DNA of 64,000 bases from positions 1,550,001 through 1,614,000 of the forward strand of contig NZ_CP076133.1 of the NCBI RefSeq assembly GCF_018736045.1, given 5' to 3'. Shown here one piece after another: positions 1-9,073 of the stretch. Position 1 is the stretch's first letter. Each line of letters begins with the position of its first letter. The notes beneath the pieces were generated by a model, which was not told the DNA's origin, made no database searches, and saw only the letters and a list, made by a program, of their open reading frames with translations. Position numbers and translations under genes: made by a program. The stretch comes from Flammeovirga yaeyamensis. GTDB taxonomy: Bacteria; Bacteroidota; Bacteroidia; Cytophagales; Flammeovirgaceae.

Positions 1-525
1 TTTACTTACATCATTTTCAGCCTTTACTCCATGTTTTGCTATATATCTTTCTCCAGACATTAAATCAACACAGTGATAGATATTTAATAATGGAGGTTTC
101 TTCTTTAAATTTAAATAGTATACGGGGTTAAATGAATTAATATAATAGTAGTCATTCACATCATAATAAGAAAGGACTTTGAAAAGCGTTTCTTTAATTA
201 TTTTATGATTAATTTTTTTAAGTAGTTCATAGATTTTCCCATTAGGCAAGAAATTAATGGGCAAAACTATTTTTGGAGTAATATTAATAAAATTGGGTAA
301 TTCACTATAAGGATTTATTACTCGTAATCCATTTTGAAATGAAGCATTTCTGAATTTCACTTCGGAATCAAAAGTTTTAGAATAGATATCTTTATAAGTA
401 AAAGGATGATCGATATAAAATACTAACCGATCTTTAGACCACTCTTTTGCCAAAGCAAGTGATGTTGCACCGTATTTTTCATCGAAACGAGTCAACCCTT
501 GCATGACGATTGGAAAATTTTTCAT
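1..525 (-). CDS. Glycosyltransferase, N-terminal part (runs off left edge)
   Basis: The reading frame is open from an ATG at 525 to the window edge, about 175 codons, beginning MKNFPIVMQGLTRF. The start overlaps the stop of the upstream GT2 gene in an ATGA arrangement, which implies translational coupling and fixes the start. The segment YHCVDLMSGERY near the visible end and the general N-terminal pattern (target naming, then a 'husband-and-wife' stretch about a path of residues) resemble Bacteroidota GT4-type glycosyltransferases that begin with a Rossmann-like acceptor-binding domain. The donor-binding half with the E-x7-E motif is outside the window, so the family is inferred. It is the last visible gene of a four-gene minus-strand arm of the exopolysaccharide locus. 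No signal peptide or membrane segment is visible, so it is probably cytoplasmic. Confidence 0.6.
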   Translation of the reverse strand, partial: MKNFPIVMQGLTRFDEKYGATSLALAKEWSKDRLVFYIDHPFTYKDIYSKTFDSEVKFRNASFQNGLRVINPYSELPNFINITPKIVLPINFLPNGKIYELLKKINHKIIKETLFKVLSYYDVNDYYYINSFNPVYYLNLKKKPPLLNIYHCVDLMSGERYIAKHGVKAENDVSK

Positions 526-1421
526 GGCGACATACTTTTCTTATAATGATCATTCATTTTTAAAAATGATGGAAGCAAAGTCACTAAATTCAACCACCAG
601 GAGAATACCAAAGAGATACCCTGAATACATACTTTTGGTCGTTTAAAAAAGCCAAGAACATGTTTTAAAAAGTGTACTTGATGATAGAGAAATACTTCTA
701 CATAAATTGTTCTCCATGGAGATGGATTTCTATTTTTCTTGTACAATGCTTTATTCTTGTAATAAAGGGGGAACTCACTTTCAAGAATTCTCATCCTCCC
801 TTTTAGTTTTGATAATTTCTCTTTTCGAGGTGGATGATAGATTTTCATCTCCTTTAGGAATAAAGTAGTACCTCGTTCTTTTAACCTCCATGCAAAGTCA
901 GCGTCTTCATTATGGGCAAAAGGAAATGATTCATCAAAACCATTTAACTCTTGAAATATATCTTTTCTAAATGCTGCATTACAAGTTGGTAATGCAGGGT
1001 TGCCACTTAGATTTTCTATCTGATGAGTTAAAGGTGTAACATTTTTTTTATCAGTGTAGGTTAAACCTTCTAATCCTAACACATCCCCCCTTCTATCAAA
1101 TGTAGACGAAATAGTAGTTAACCAATCTGGATCAGCCACACAATCATCATCTGTAAAAGCTAAGTATTTCCCCTTTGCCAATTCAGCTCCGGAGTTTCTT
1201 GCTTTTGCAGGTCCTGCCTGTTGTACCTCTATGATGGTCCAACGATCAAGGTGTTCGTATTTTTCTCTTAGAATTTGCACAGTGTTATCTACACATCCAT
1301 CGCAAACAATAATCACCTCATATTTAGAATTATCGAAATCTTGATGCAAAATAGATTCAGTTAGCTCAACTACAAGATCCTGTCTATTATGAGTGGGTAT
1401 AATCACACTAATCTCTATCAT
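522..1421 (-). CDS. GT2 family glycosyltransferase
   Basis: A 299-residue GT-A fold glycosyltransferase. The N-terminus MIEISVIIPTHNR is the classic GT2 nucleotide-binding start. A TDDDC motif at residues 90-94 supplies the metal/nucleotide-sugar binding aspartates, and HNEDADFAWRL at about 170-180 is the typical ED catalytic-base motif. The C-terminal 60 residues include hydrophobic stretches (about 245-285) that probably associate with the membrane. It presumably adds one sugar to a lipid-linked repeat unit at the cytoplasmic face of the inner membrane; the sugar cannot be read from sequence. It overlaps the upstream methyltransferase by 1 base (TGATG) and the downstream glycosyltransferase by 4 bases, so the genes are almost certainly co-translated. 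Confidence 0.88.
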   Translation of the reverse strand: MIEISVIIPTHNRQDLVVELTESILHQDFDNSKYEVIIVCDGCVDNTVQILREKYEHLDRWTIIEVQQAGPAKARNSGAELAKGKYLAFTDDDCVADPDWLTTISSTFDRRGDVLGLEGLTYTDKKNVTPLTHQIENLSGNPALPTCNAAFRKDIFQELNGFDESFPFAHNEDADFAWRLKERGTTLFLKEMKIYHPPRKEKLSKLKGRMRILESEFPLYYKNKALYKKNRNPSPWRTIYVEVFLYHQVHFLKHVLGFFKRPKVCIQGISLVFSWWLNLVTLLPSFLKMNDHYKKSMSP

Positions 1422-2209
1422 CAGGATACTTTTTGAGTATTTAAACCAATTGTTTTATCAAGTTTTCTTAATCGACTTCCAGTTAATATTTTAGAAAACA
1501 TTGATCTACTTAATGCGAAAAATGCAGTAAAGAAAGAGGATAATTCTTCTTTTAACGATCGCTGAGGAAATAATTTCAACATTTGTTCCTGTGATAATGC
1601 ACCGTCAAAAAACGAATTTTGATATTCATCTTCAGGATTCATCACTATTGGTAAAGAATCTTCCCACTCATACCTCACAGTCAAAATATCCGGATAAGTG
1701 GCCATTAATAATTTAAAGGCAATACTTTCTCTTGATAAGTAATAAAGAAAAAAATCACCAAAGTCTAAATGTTGCCCTATAGGGCCTACATCATCTTTTT
1801 TCTTTCCAACTATAGTATCTTCAATATCAAGAAATACCCATTCGTGTGAGCCTTTGGGAACAAGGTATTCTCCCATTAAAGAGGGCATTTCTAAATATCC
1901 TCTTTTAGCAACACGTGTCATTTCTTTAATAAATTTGACAGGATCGTCCACATGTTCTAGAACATGACAACAAATTACATAATCAAATTCGTTGTCTTCA
2001 AAAGGTAGATTCTCCCCATCCGCAAGTAGAAATTTCTGACCTTTTCTTACTACAATATCACCGGCTCTGTGTCCATTATTATTGTTGTCGTATTTATCTA
2101 CAATTAGGTTTGCTCTTGGATGAGGATTGTGTCCTCCTCCTATTTCAAGCACCGACCAATTTGGGTCAATATTCAAACTGAAACGGTCTTTAGGTACTCT
2201 TAATTTCAT
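1421..2209 (-). CDS. Class I SAM-dependent methyltransferase
   Basis: A 262-residue protein with SAM-binding motif I (VLEIGGG, residues 20-26), an acidic post-I region (IVDKYD) and the motif IV/V region YVICCHVLEHVDDP at about 78-90, as in methyltransferase-11 type enzymes. The C-terminal 100 residues match nothing I recognise and may bind the acceptor. Embedded between glycosyltransferases with 6-base and 1-base spacing, it probably methylates a sugar or a chain end of the exopolysaccharide; terminal methylation is a known way to stop chain growth, but that role is inference. The ATG at 2209 is a normal start 6 bases after the upstream stop. Confidence 0.82.
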   Translation of the reverse strand: MKLRVPKDRFSLNIDPNWSVLEIGGGHNPHPRANLIVDKYDNNNNGHRAGDIVVRKGQKFLLADGENLPFEDNEFDYVICCHVLEHVDDPVKFIKEMTRVAKRGYLEMPSLMGEYLVPKGSHEWVFLDIEDTIVGKKKDDVGPIGQHLDFGDFFLYYLSRESIAFKLLMATYPDILTVRYEWEDSLPIVMNPEDEYQNSFFDGALSQEQMLKLFPQRSLKEELSSFFTAFFALSRSMFSKILTGSRLRKLDKTIGLNTQKVS

Positions 2210-2215
2210 ATTATA

Positions 2216-3286
2216 TTATGATTGATAATGGTTTAACAATTCGTTTACGGTATTCTCCCAAGTAAATTTCTTCGCTTGTTCGATCCCTCGGTTTTCTAGG
2301 TCTTCTTTTAGTGTTTTACTTTTATATATTTTGATGACGTTTTGAGCCATTAATTCTGGGTTAGGGTCTGAAAATAAAGCAGCATCTCCTAAAACTTCTG
2401 GTAAGGAAGCACAGTTACTAGAGACAACTGCAGTTCCACAGGCCATAGCTTCTAAAGGTGGAAATCCAAATCCTTCATATAATGATGGAAAAAGGAAACA
2501 ATCCGCTTCTGCTAAAAATGATCGTTTTTCATCATCTGGAATAAAACCTGAAAACTTCACGCTTTTAATATTATACTTTTCTACCAAAGTAGGAAGAGGT
2601 GTTAAATCAGCTTTTCCAGATCCTATTTCCATTAAAAAGGGAATATTTTCTTTTTCAAGAATCCTCGCTACTTCTATTAAAGCAGTGGCATTTTTATGAG
2701 CAACACCTAAACCACCTATATATCTGATGGTAAATATTTTGTTTTCTTTTTTCTCTTTATTGGGGAATAAATCATTATGATTAATCCCATTATAAACCAC
2801 CTTGACTTTTTTCTCAGCTACACCTGTGTGCTTGATGATATCTTTCTTCGAGAAATGTGAAACAGTAAATATGATATCTGATTTCTCGATACTTTGTTTC
2901 AACTGGAAACGATAATATTTGTCTTGAAACCAATTTAAATGAGCACAAGCTATGGGTATTACATCATGTATAGTGACAAAGTTCTTGTGTCCCTTAGCTT
3001 TATTGGAATATATCAAAGCTGTAAAGGCATCAATGTTATCCGCATGGAAAACATCGCTTTTCGTTCCTAAATGGTCTAAGTGTTTTTTCAGATAAAATGG
3101 AGCAACATAATTTCTTAGGTTTCTTAGTGATCTATGTGGAAAGGCTAATGTATATTCATTAGGGTTTCCTTTTCTATGTAATTGTACCTTGATGTCCTTA
3201 GAAAGTAGTTTTTGGGCGATTAATTCTGAGTATTGACCAATCCCACATCCTCTTTCTACACACGACAACCACTCAATGGATTTCAT
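2216..3286 (-). CDS. GT4 family glycosyltransferase
   Basis: A 356-residue GT-B enzyme and the first gene of the minus-strand arm. The N-terminal domain contains the GxGQYS loop (ERGCGIGQYSELIA) typical of GT4 acceptor domains. The C-terminal donor domain has FPSLYEGFGFPPLEAMACG at about residues 265-285, the E-x7-E signature that contacts the nucleotide sugar, followed by SSNCASLPEVLGDAAL. It resembles the right-arm GT4 at 9048-10154 in architecture and in short N-terminal stretches (IGQYS/IGRYS, HRSLRNL/YRSFRGL), so the two are probably paralogues that act on related acceptors. Likely cytoplasmic. The 228-base gap upstream separates it from the divergent right arm and must hold both promoters, but I found no exact TAnnTTTG there. 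Confidence 0.88.
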   Translation of the reverse strand: MKSIEWLSCVERGCGIGQYSELIAQKLLSKDIKVQLHRKGNPNEYTLAFPHRSLRNLRNYVAPFYLKKHLDHLGTKSDVFHADNIDAFTALIYSNKAKGHKNFVTIHDVIPIACAHLNWFQDKYYRFQLKQSIEKSDIIFTVSHFSKKDIIKHTGVAEKKVKVVYNGINHNDLFPNKEKKENKIFTIRYIGGLGVAHKNATALIEVARILEKENIPFLMEIGSGKADLTPLPTLVEKYNIKSVKFSGFIPDDEKRSFLAEADCFLFPSLYEGFGFPPLEAMACGTAVVSSNCASLPEVLGDAALFSDPNPELMAQNVIKIYKSKTLKEDLENRGIEQAKKFTWENTVNELLNHYQS

Positions 3287-3514
3287 AGCATTAAAAAAAA
3301 GTTCAATTAAAATTTAGGGAAGAATTTTGTATATCACCTTATTTAAACCCAATAATTAAATAAGTTATTCGAATAGTGAAAATAGTTCCATTACAGTAGA
3401 AAATATGTGTTTTTGTACTATTTAAACAATATCATATCACTATTAAAATTAAATATATAAAGAGTCTGTATAAGCGACATTTATTAGTATTTTTATATAA
3501 ACCGTTGCTCGTTT

Positions 3515-4168
3515 ATGATCAAAACATTCGCTATATCAATTGTTTTGTTGAGTATAACCCATATTTTTTGTCAAGCTCAGAATAGACCTATTTATCAAGA
3601 CACTCAAATCGACTCTCTGACTTATATAGGGCTTGAAAACAACTACTTATTGAAAGCAAAAGAAATGGAAGTGGGGATTGCGAAACAAAATTTAGCTTCT
3701 GCTAGGAAAAGTTGGATGTCTACATTCAGTTTTCAAGTAAGTACGTTCCGATATTCAAATACAGGTACTGTCACACAAGTGGCTGCCTTTAATGATTTAG
3801 GAGTCGGGCTTTCTATTGACTTGTTTACAATCACCTCACTTAATAATAGAATTCGAAAAGCAGAATTGGAAGTGGTAAAAAATGAAATGCAATATCAAAA
3901 TCAGCTAAAAATTGTAAAGAGAGAGTATATCCAAATTTACTCAGCCTATTTAAAAGCCACCGAACAATTAAAAATTTTCACTGAACAAGAAATAAGTCAA
4001 AAAGAGCTATTACAAATCGTGAAGGATAAATTATTAAGGGGGGAAGCTAAAATAGAAGAATACCTACTTATAGAGCAACGTCTTCACGAAACAAGAGTGG
4101 CAAAAATTGAGGCCGAAGTTAGTGCAGCTTTAGCACAACACGAAATAGAACTACTTATTAGCGAGTAA
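3515..4168 (+). CDS. Half-length TolC/OEP-like outer-membrane protein
   Basis: 217 residues with an N-terminal signal peptide (hydrophobic 4-20, ending FCQAQ). The rest matches a single outer-membrane-efflux (TolC) repeat: a tyrosine-rich start (IDSLTYIGLENNYLLKAKEME), a strand-rich section (WMSTFSFQVSTF, LGVGLSIDLFTI) and a long helical hairpin at about 95-215 (KAELEVVKNEMQYQNQLKIVKREYIQ). Normal TolC-family proteins have two such repeats and about 420-480 residues, so this is half size with no sign of a frameshift; the stop is followed 10 bases later by the co-polymerase gene. I infer it forms the outer-membrane exit for the polysaccharide, as a higher-order oligomer, in place of a Wza-type protein, which is not seen here. 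Confidence 0.65.
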   Translation: MIKTFAISIVLLSITHIFCQAQNRPIYQDTQIDSLTYIGLENNYLLKAKEMEVGIAKQNLASARKSWMSTFSFQVSTFRYSNTGTVTQVAAFNDLGVGLSIDLFTITSLNNRIRKAELEVVKNEMQYQNQLKIVKREYIQIYSAYLKATEQLKIFTEQEISQKELLQIVKDKLLRGEAKIEEYLLIEQRLHETRVAKIEAEVSAALAQHEIELLISE

Positions 4169-4178
4169 TACCAGAACA

Positions 4179-6341
4179 TTGCAAAATCTCATCTACATAT
4201 TAAAAACAACAGTAAAGAACATACATCTTTGGATGGGTATTCCAGTGATTGTGTGTGTCATTCTGTTTAATACAATGAGTGATTTCAAAATGTACGAATC
4301 AAAAGCTAAACTTCAATTTGAATTAAATACGGATGGTAGTCTTTCATTAACATCAAAGTCGCTGCAGTTATTTGAAATAGGTTTGATGTTTACAGATCTT
4401 TTAGAGATAGCTCGTATCAAAAGAGTGATGGAAAACCTTCAATTAAATATTTTAATACATTCATTTAAAACAGATAAACTATATAAAATCAATTTAATAA
4501 ATGATTTATATACAAAAGAAGAACTGATTTCAAGAGCTGAATATTTATTAGAAAATTTCCAGACTTTAAACATGCAAAGACCCATTGATGTGGTCATCAA
4601 TAATACAATGATTAAAAATAATCTGGGTGTTGAAGATTTAAGTAAGCGGTTTTCTATTAGTAGAATCGGAAGTAGTAAATACATTAATGTTTCTGTAGAA
4701 GATAAAGATCCTTATGCAGCTAAATTTATTATTGATATTTTAACTAAAGCATGGATTAAAGAATATAGATATGAAGTAAAGCAACGCTATAAAGATAAAT
4801 CAGAAAGCATTGCTGCTTCATGTGATCGAGCTCATGATGAGTTATTGATGTTGTACGATTCATTAAGAGACTTTCAGAGAGATCAGAATGTAATTGATAT
4901 TGAAGCAACTAAGAAATTCATTATTGATAGAAGTGCAGAACTAAAAAAGGAAATATCTAAAGGGAAGAAGGAATTAGCCTCTGATAAATCGAGTATTGAT
5001 TTTTTAGGAAATACACTAGAAAATAAAAAAGACTTCGGTTTCAAATCAGAATCTGATGAAATACACTTGAGTATTATGCAACTAAAAGATTCTTTAAGAA
5101 AGCTACAACAAGAAAGAGAATACAATGCATATAACTTAGAAAAGTTGCCTTCTGATTATTTAGACAGAATTGACGCGAAAATTAGTCGCATAGAAATTAG
5201 AATTAATGCACAGTTATCAAAGTCTATTAGCAGTACCACTTATGATCCTAGTTTGACAAAACAATCTATTGTCAATAAATATATTCAAGATCAGATAAAC
5301 TATGTAAAACTAGAAGCATCTGTAAAAACGCTTGAAAATGAATTATATGAATTGAATAATAGATCAAGAAATAACATTGAAATCATTGCAAACATTGTCA
5401 AACTTGAAGGCCAAATTGAAACAAAAGAAAAGTATTATCTCAACCTTTTAGAGAAAAAACATTTTGCTGAACTGTTAGAGAAAGAATCGGGTAATAATTT
5501 ATTTGTTGTAGAAAATGCCAATTTCCCTATCAAGCCCAAAAGCTCAAAGAGAGGATTGATTATCGTAGGAGCTTCTATGGGTAGTATGATTTTAATACTT
5601 GTCATTGTGGTTTTAAGAATCATATTTGATGCTAAACATCATTTACCTTTTCAAATTGAGAAGGAATCTAAAATTCCGATTATCGCTTCCATCTATTTAT
5701 TACCTCATCTTGATTATTTGAGAAGGTTTAAACCAAAATTTGTCAGTAAACTACAAGTTTGGCGACAAGAATATAAAAGAAAACAAGTTCACTCTCAAAA
5801 CATAGATTCAAGAAAATATTTAAGGAGATTAATTCTTGATCTAGATGATAACGGAAAAAATATTATTTCGTTTGTAGGTGCTAGATCCAATCACGTAACA
5901 CTACATACATTACTTGAACTTCAGAGGATGTTTGATAGGACAAATCTCAAATCACTAATCATATATAATGATTGGTTTACTCCTTTACCAAAAACAGGTA
6001 ATGATTTTAAAAGGTTGGAATTCAAAAATAGAGATCAGTTTACAGAAAGTGGAATTTTAGATTTATCACAAGAAGAAGTATCTCCTTACGATTTATTATT
6101 ACCTGATGATTGGTTTAAGCTGTTAGTCAAACTCAGGAAGCAATACAATTATATTATGATTATTACTCCCCCGACACATAAGTCGACAATATGGCATGAG
6201 TGGTTAAACTTAACCTCTGATGTTTTTTACGTTTATGAGTTACACGAAACATTTGATGAAGAAGATGCTAAAAATCAGGACTATTTGATAGAACAGCATT
6301 GCAATATTTTTGGTGGACTTTTAACCTCTACAGTAAAATAA
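4179..6341 (+). CDS. Wzc/GumC-like polysaccharide co-polymerase lacking a P-loop
   Basis: 720 residues. A transmembrane helix near 14-32 and a second near 456-478 flank a long periplasmic region rich in predicted coiled coil (about 200-430), the layout of Wzz/Wzc/GumC chain-length regulators. The PIKPKSSKR sequence just before the second helix is the typical P-x2-P-x4-K/R signature. A cytoplasmic domain of about 240 residues follows. Where a BY-kinase would have Walker A (GxxxxGK[ST]), the sequence reads SFVGARSNHVTLHTLL (about 562-577), so the nucleotide-binding lysine is missing, and no C-terminal tyrosine cluster is seen. The domain is probably a non-catalytic remnant. The start is TTG at 4179, 10 bases after the previous stop; the next ATG (4234) would remove part of the first helix. 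Confidence 0.78.
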   Translation: MQNLIYILKTTVKNIHLWMGIPVIVCVILFNTMSDFKMYESKAKLQFELNTDGSLSLTSKSLQLFEIGLMFTDLLEIARIKRVMENLQLNILIHSFKTDKLYKINLINDLYTKEELISRAEYLLENFQTLNMQRPIDVVINNTMIKNNLGVEDLSKRFSISRIGSSKYINVSVEDKDPYAAKFIIDILTKAWIKEYRYEVKQRYKDKSESIAASCDRAHDELLMLYDSLRDFQRDQNVIDIEATKKFIIDRSAELKKEISKGKKELASDKSSIDFLGNTLENKKDFGFKSESDEIHLSIMQLKDSLRKLQQEREYNAYNLEKLPSDYLDRIDAKISRIEIRINAQLSKSISSTTYDPSLTKQSIVNKYIQDQINYVKLEASVKTLENELYELNNRSRNNIEIIANIVKLEGQIETKEKYYLNLLEKKHFAELLEKESGNNLFVVENANFPIKPKSSKRGLIIVGASMGSMILILVIVVLRIIFDAKHHLPFQIEKESKIPIIASIYLLPHLDYLRRFKPKFVSKLQVWRQEYKRKQVHSQNIDSRKYLRRLILDLDDNGKNIISFVGARSNHVTLHTLLELQRMFDRTNLKSLIIYNDWFTPLPKTGNDFKRLEFKNRDQFTESGILDLSQEEVSPYDLLLPDDWFKLLVKLRKQYNYIMIITPPTHKSTIWHEWLNLTSDVFYVYELHETFDEEDAKNQDYLIEQHCNIFGGLLTSTVK

Positions 6342-6342
6342 G

Positions 6343-7557
6343 ATGAGTTTATTATTTCATTATACATACTTAATACTTGGTAGCTTTATCCTTTTCTATT
6401 GTGTTTACTTAATGTTTACACTCATCATAGGCTCTTTGTATAAAAGAAAAGCAAAGCCACAGAATATCTCATTGGATGATCGATGGATTATTTATATCCC
6501 TGCATATAAAGCCAATAACACATTAATTGATGCTTTAGATGCTATAGAAAAATATCCTCCTAAAGTTCCCTATATGACTGTTGTTTTATTTCAGCATTGT
6601 GATCAAAAAATCATGAATGCAGTGCATGAAAGGAAAATTTTTGCTTTGGAAAAGACTTTCGATTCAAATTTAGGGAATACATACATTCAGGCGTTAAAAT
6701 TTACATGTGATGAATTTGTTGAAGAAAAAGTGATTGCAGAATTTAAAGCAAATCACGTGATATTGTTAGATAAGGATAATGTTGTTTCCCCTACTTTTTT
6801 TGATGAAATCGAATTATTCAGAAAAGAAGGTTTCAACTACATTCAAGGGAAAAGATCTGCATTAAATAGTCAAAATGCCGTGGCTAGTTATGATCTCATA
6901 TCAGAAAATCTAAACAATGTATCTTTAAGAAACTATAAATCAGCTATGGGATGGAATCCGGAACTTACTGGAAGTGCATTTATCGTTCAAATAGATTGGT
7001 TTATAAAAGGAATAAAAAAATTAAGTCTCAAAAACCCAGGAATGGACAAAAACTTATTTCTTGAATGGCTTTTGGATAAAGAAAAATTAAATGGGATTTA
7101 TGCTTCAGACGCGATTGTCTACGAAGAGAAAACAGATGATATAGAAGTTTTACAACAACAACGATCAAGATGGTTTGCAGAGCAATACATGACCGCTTTT
7201 GCTTTTTTACCAAGATTGCTGAAAAAAATATTCTTCGGTTTGAGCATTGAGGCCTTAGATTATACCATCTCAATTCTTCGACCACCTAGAAGTATCTTGA
7301 TGTTGTTGACTCCCTTACTCTTTATTGTCGAAATCATATTCTTCAATCAATATCTATTATTTACGTATGCATTTGGTTGTTTAATTCTTGGAGCAACTTT
7401 CTTCTTATCATTGAATGGTTTACTACCCTCATTTTTTCAATTAATGGGGAGATTCCCAATGCTAATATGGAGTAACTGTAAGAGTTTGTTTAGCATTTTC
7501 CAAGGTAAAGCAAAAGGTAATTTTATTCATACAGAAAGGAAAAATTCAGATGAGTAA
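6343..7557 (+). CDS. Membrane GT2 glycosyltransferase with QxxRW motif
   Basis: 404 residues. One N-terminal membrane helix (about 5-30), a cytoplasmic GT-A domain starting WIIYIPAYKANNT (49-60), a DKDN motif at 143-146 in the DxD position, TGSAF near 209-213, and QQQRSRW at 271-277, which fits the QxxRW signature of processive beta-glycosyltransferases (cellulose/hyaluronan synthase type) and some non-processive relatives. Two or three membrane helices follow (about 310-390). It could polymerise a backbone or add one sugar during repeat assembly; the Wzy-like gene next door favours the second. The start codon follows the previous stop by one base and its end overlaps the next gene by 8 bases, so it sits in the middle of a tightly coupled operon. 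Confidence 0.82.
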   Translation: MSLLFHYTYLILGSFILFYCVYLMFTLIIGSLYKRKAKPQNISLDDRWIIYIPAYKANNTLIDALDAIEKYPPKVPYMTVVLFQHCDQKIMNAVHERKIFALEKTFDSNLGNTYIQALKFTCDEFVEEKVIAEFKANHVILLDKDNVVSPTFFDEIELFRKEGFNYIQGKRSALNSQNAVASYDLISENLNNVSLRNYKSAMGWNPELTGSAFIVQIDWFIKGIKKLSLKNPGMDKNLFLEWLLDKEKLNGIYASDAIVYEEKTDDIEVLQQQRSRWFAEQYMTAFAFLPRLLKKIFFGLSIEALDYTISILRPPRSILMLLTPLLFIVEIIFFNQYLLFTYAFGCLILGATFFLSLNGLLPSFFQLMGRFPMLIWSNCKSLFSIFQGKAKGNFIHTERKNSDE

Positions 7558-9073
7558 AGGAACATTAATAGGAATATTCAGTGTAATCATCGCATTACTT
7601 ATATCATTAGGTATTGCTCACCTAGCCAATAATGTGAATTGGGGTTTAGGTGTGGCGATTGCTGTAATGAGTATTGCTATACCTTTCCTATTATCATTGT
7701 TCTTTTATGCTAGAATGAGTATCTATTTCTATATCTTTCTAAGCATATTTATTGGTATACCTCTTAAAATGAATATCCCTGCTCCTATAGGTTTAGGGTT
7801 TGATTTTGCGATAATGTTTACCATTCTGGGACATCTTTATAAATGTGGAGAAATGAAAGACTATGCTTCTACATTTAAAGTGCCTATGATGTATCCAATT
7901 GCAGGATGGATCTGTTGGAACATTATACAGGTAGCTAATCCAAGTGCTGCATCTAGAGTGGCTTGGTTCTTTGTAATGAGGCCTTACGTTTTATATCCTT
8001 TATTGTACTTCATTGTCTATTACTATTTTAAGACTATTGATGATCTGAAATCATTAATATTTTTTATGTTTGGCTGTTGTTACTTTAGTGGCTTGTGGGG
8101 AGTAATTCAAAACATTAATGGCTATTTCCCTTTCGAAATGGCATGGGTGTTTGCTAACGATGCCAAGCACCTCGTATATATTTCAGGACGATGGAGAGTT
8201 TTTGGTACATTGGCTTCTCCAGCTCATTTTGGTATGTTGATGGCCATAATTATTGTGATGGGAGTTTTCCTGCTTCCATTATATAACATGAGGAAAAAGA
8301 TCTTTATTATTATTGGAACCATTATCTGTTTACCTGCCTTAGTTTGGTCAGGTACCCGTTCTGGTATTGCATTAGTTGTCGTAATTGTTGCAATTGTTGT
8401 AGCACTTTGGGGGAATACGAAAGTTTATATGGCTGGAGCTGTTTTCGCTGTATTTTTTATTATTCTAATCAATACTCCAACAGATAATTATCATATTCAA
8501 AGAATACAATCCACCTTCGCAGGGTCGAAAGATACATCATACAAAGAAAGAGAAGAAAATAGACATGCCATGTATCCTTGGATTTTTGCCCATCCTTTAG
8601 GTGGTGGTTTAGGAAGTACAGGTGTTTGGGGAGTACGATTTTCCCCAGGAACAATGTTGGCTAACTTTGCTCCCGATTCTGGACATTTAAGAGTTATGGT
8701 AGAAGCCGGTTGGCTTGGCCTTATTGTTTATTCTACCATATTTATATCATTTATCTATTATTTCCTCACTCAGACCCAATTTTGGCGTCTTGATAATACA
8801 GAATTAAAAGTTCTATTACTATCTCTTTATGCAACATTGGCATCAATTATAGTAGTAGAACAAGCACAAGACGTTAACGGTATTTTACCCTTTAATATAC
8901 TGATGTGGATATGGATTGCCATGTTGATGCGCACAATAGAACACATCCAAAAGTATTTTAAAGACAAAAATGAGCGATTACAAAACGAAGAAAACGAACG
9001 TCTGAGAATAATTGATGAAAAACGAAAAATAAAACTTGCCCGATATAATGAAAAATTCAATGCAAATTCCTAG
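7550..9073 (+). CDS. Wzy/O-antigen-ligase-like polysaccharide polymerase
   Basis: 507 residues with about 11-12 hydrophobic segments and a charged cytoplasmic C-terminal tail (KNERLQNEENERLRIIDEKRK). The central block GTRSGIALVVVIVAIV (about 267-283) is the Wzy_C/O-antigen ligase signature helix; the following periplasmic loop holds YKEREENRHAMYPWIFAHPLGGGLGSTG and SGHLRVMVEAGWLGL, with the conserved arginine and histidine residues expected in these enzymes. It should join lipid-linked repeat units on the periplasmic face of the inner membrane. It overlaps the previous gene by 8 bases and the next by about 26. Polymerase and ligase cannot be told apart by sequence; the co-polymerase upstream makes a Wzy polymerase more likely. 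Confidence 0.82.
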   Translation: MSKGTLIGIFSVIIALLISLGIAHLANNVNWGLGVAIAVMSIAIPFLLSLFFYARMSIYFYIFLSIFIGIPLKMNIPAPIGLGFDFAIMFTILGHLYKCGEMKDYASTFKVPMMYPIAGWICWNIIQVANPSAASRVAWFFVMRPYVLYPLLYFIVYYYFKTIDDLKSLIFFMFGCCYFSGLWGVIQNINGYFPFEMAWVFANDAKHLVYISGRWRVFGTLASPAHFGMLMAIIIVMGVFLLPLYNMRKKIFIIIGTIICLPALVWSGTRSGIALVVVIVAIVVALWGNTKVYMAGAVFAVFFIILINTPTDNYHIQRIQSTFAGSKDTSYKEREENRHAMYPWIFAHPLGGGLGSTGVWGVRFSPGTMLANFAPDSGHLRVMVEAGWLGLIVYSTIFISFIYYFLTQTQFWRLDNTELKVLLLSLYATLASIIVVEQAQDVNGILPFNILMWIWIAMLMRTIEHIQKYFKDKNERLQNEENERLRIIDEKRKIKLARYNEKFNANS

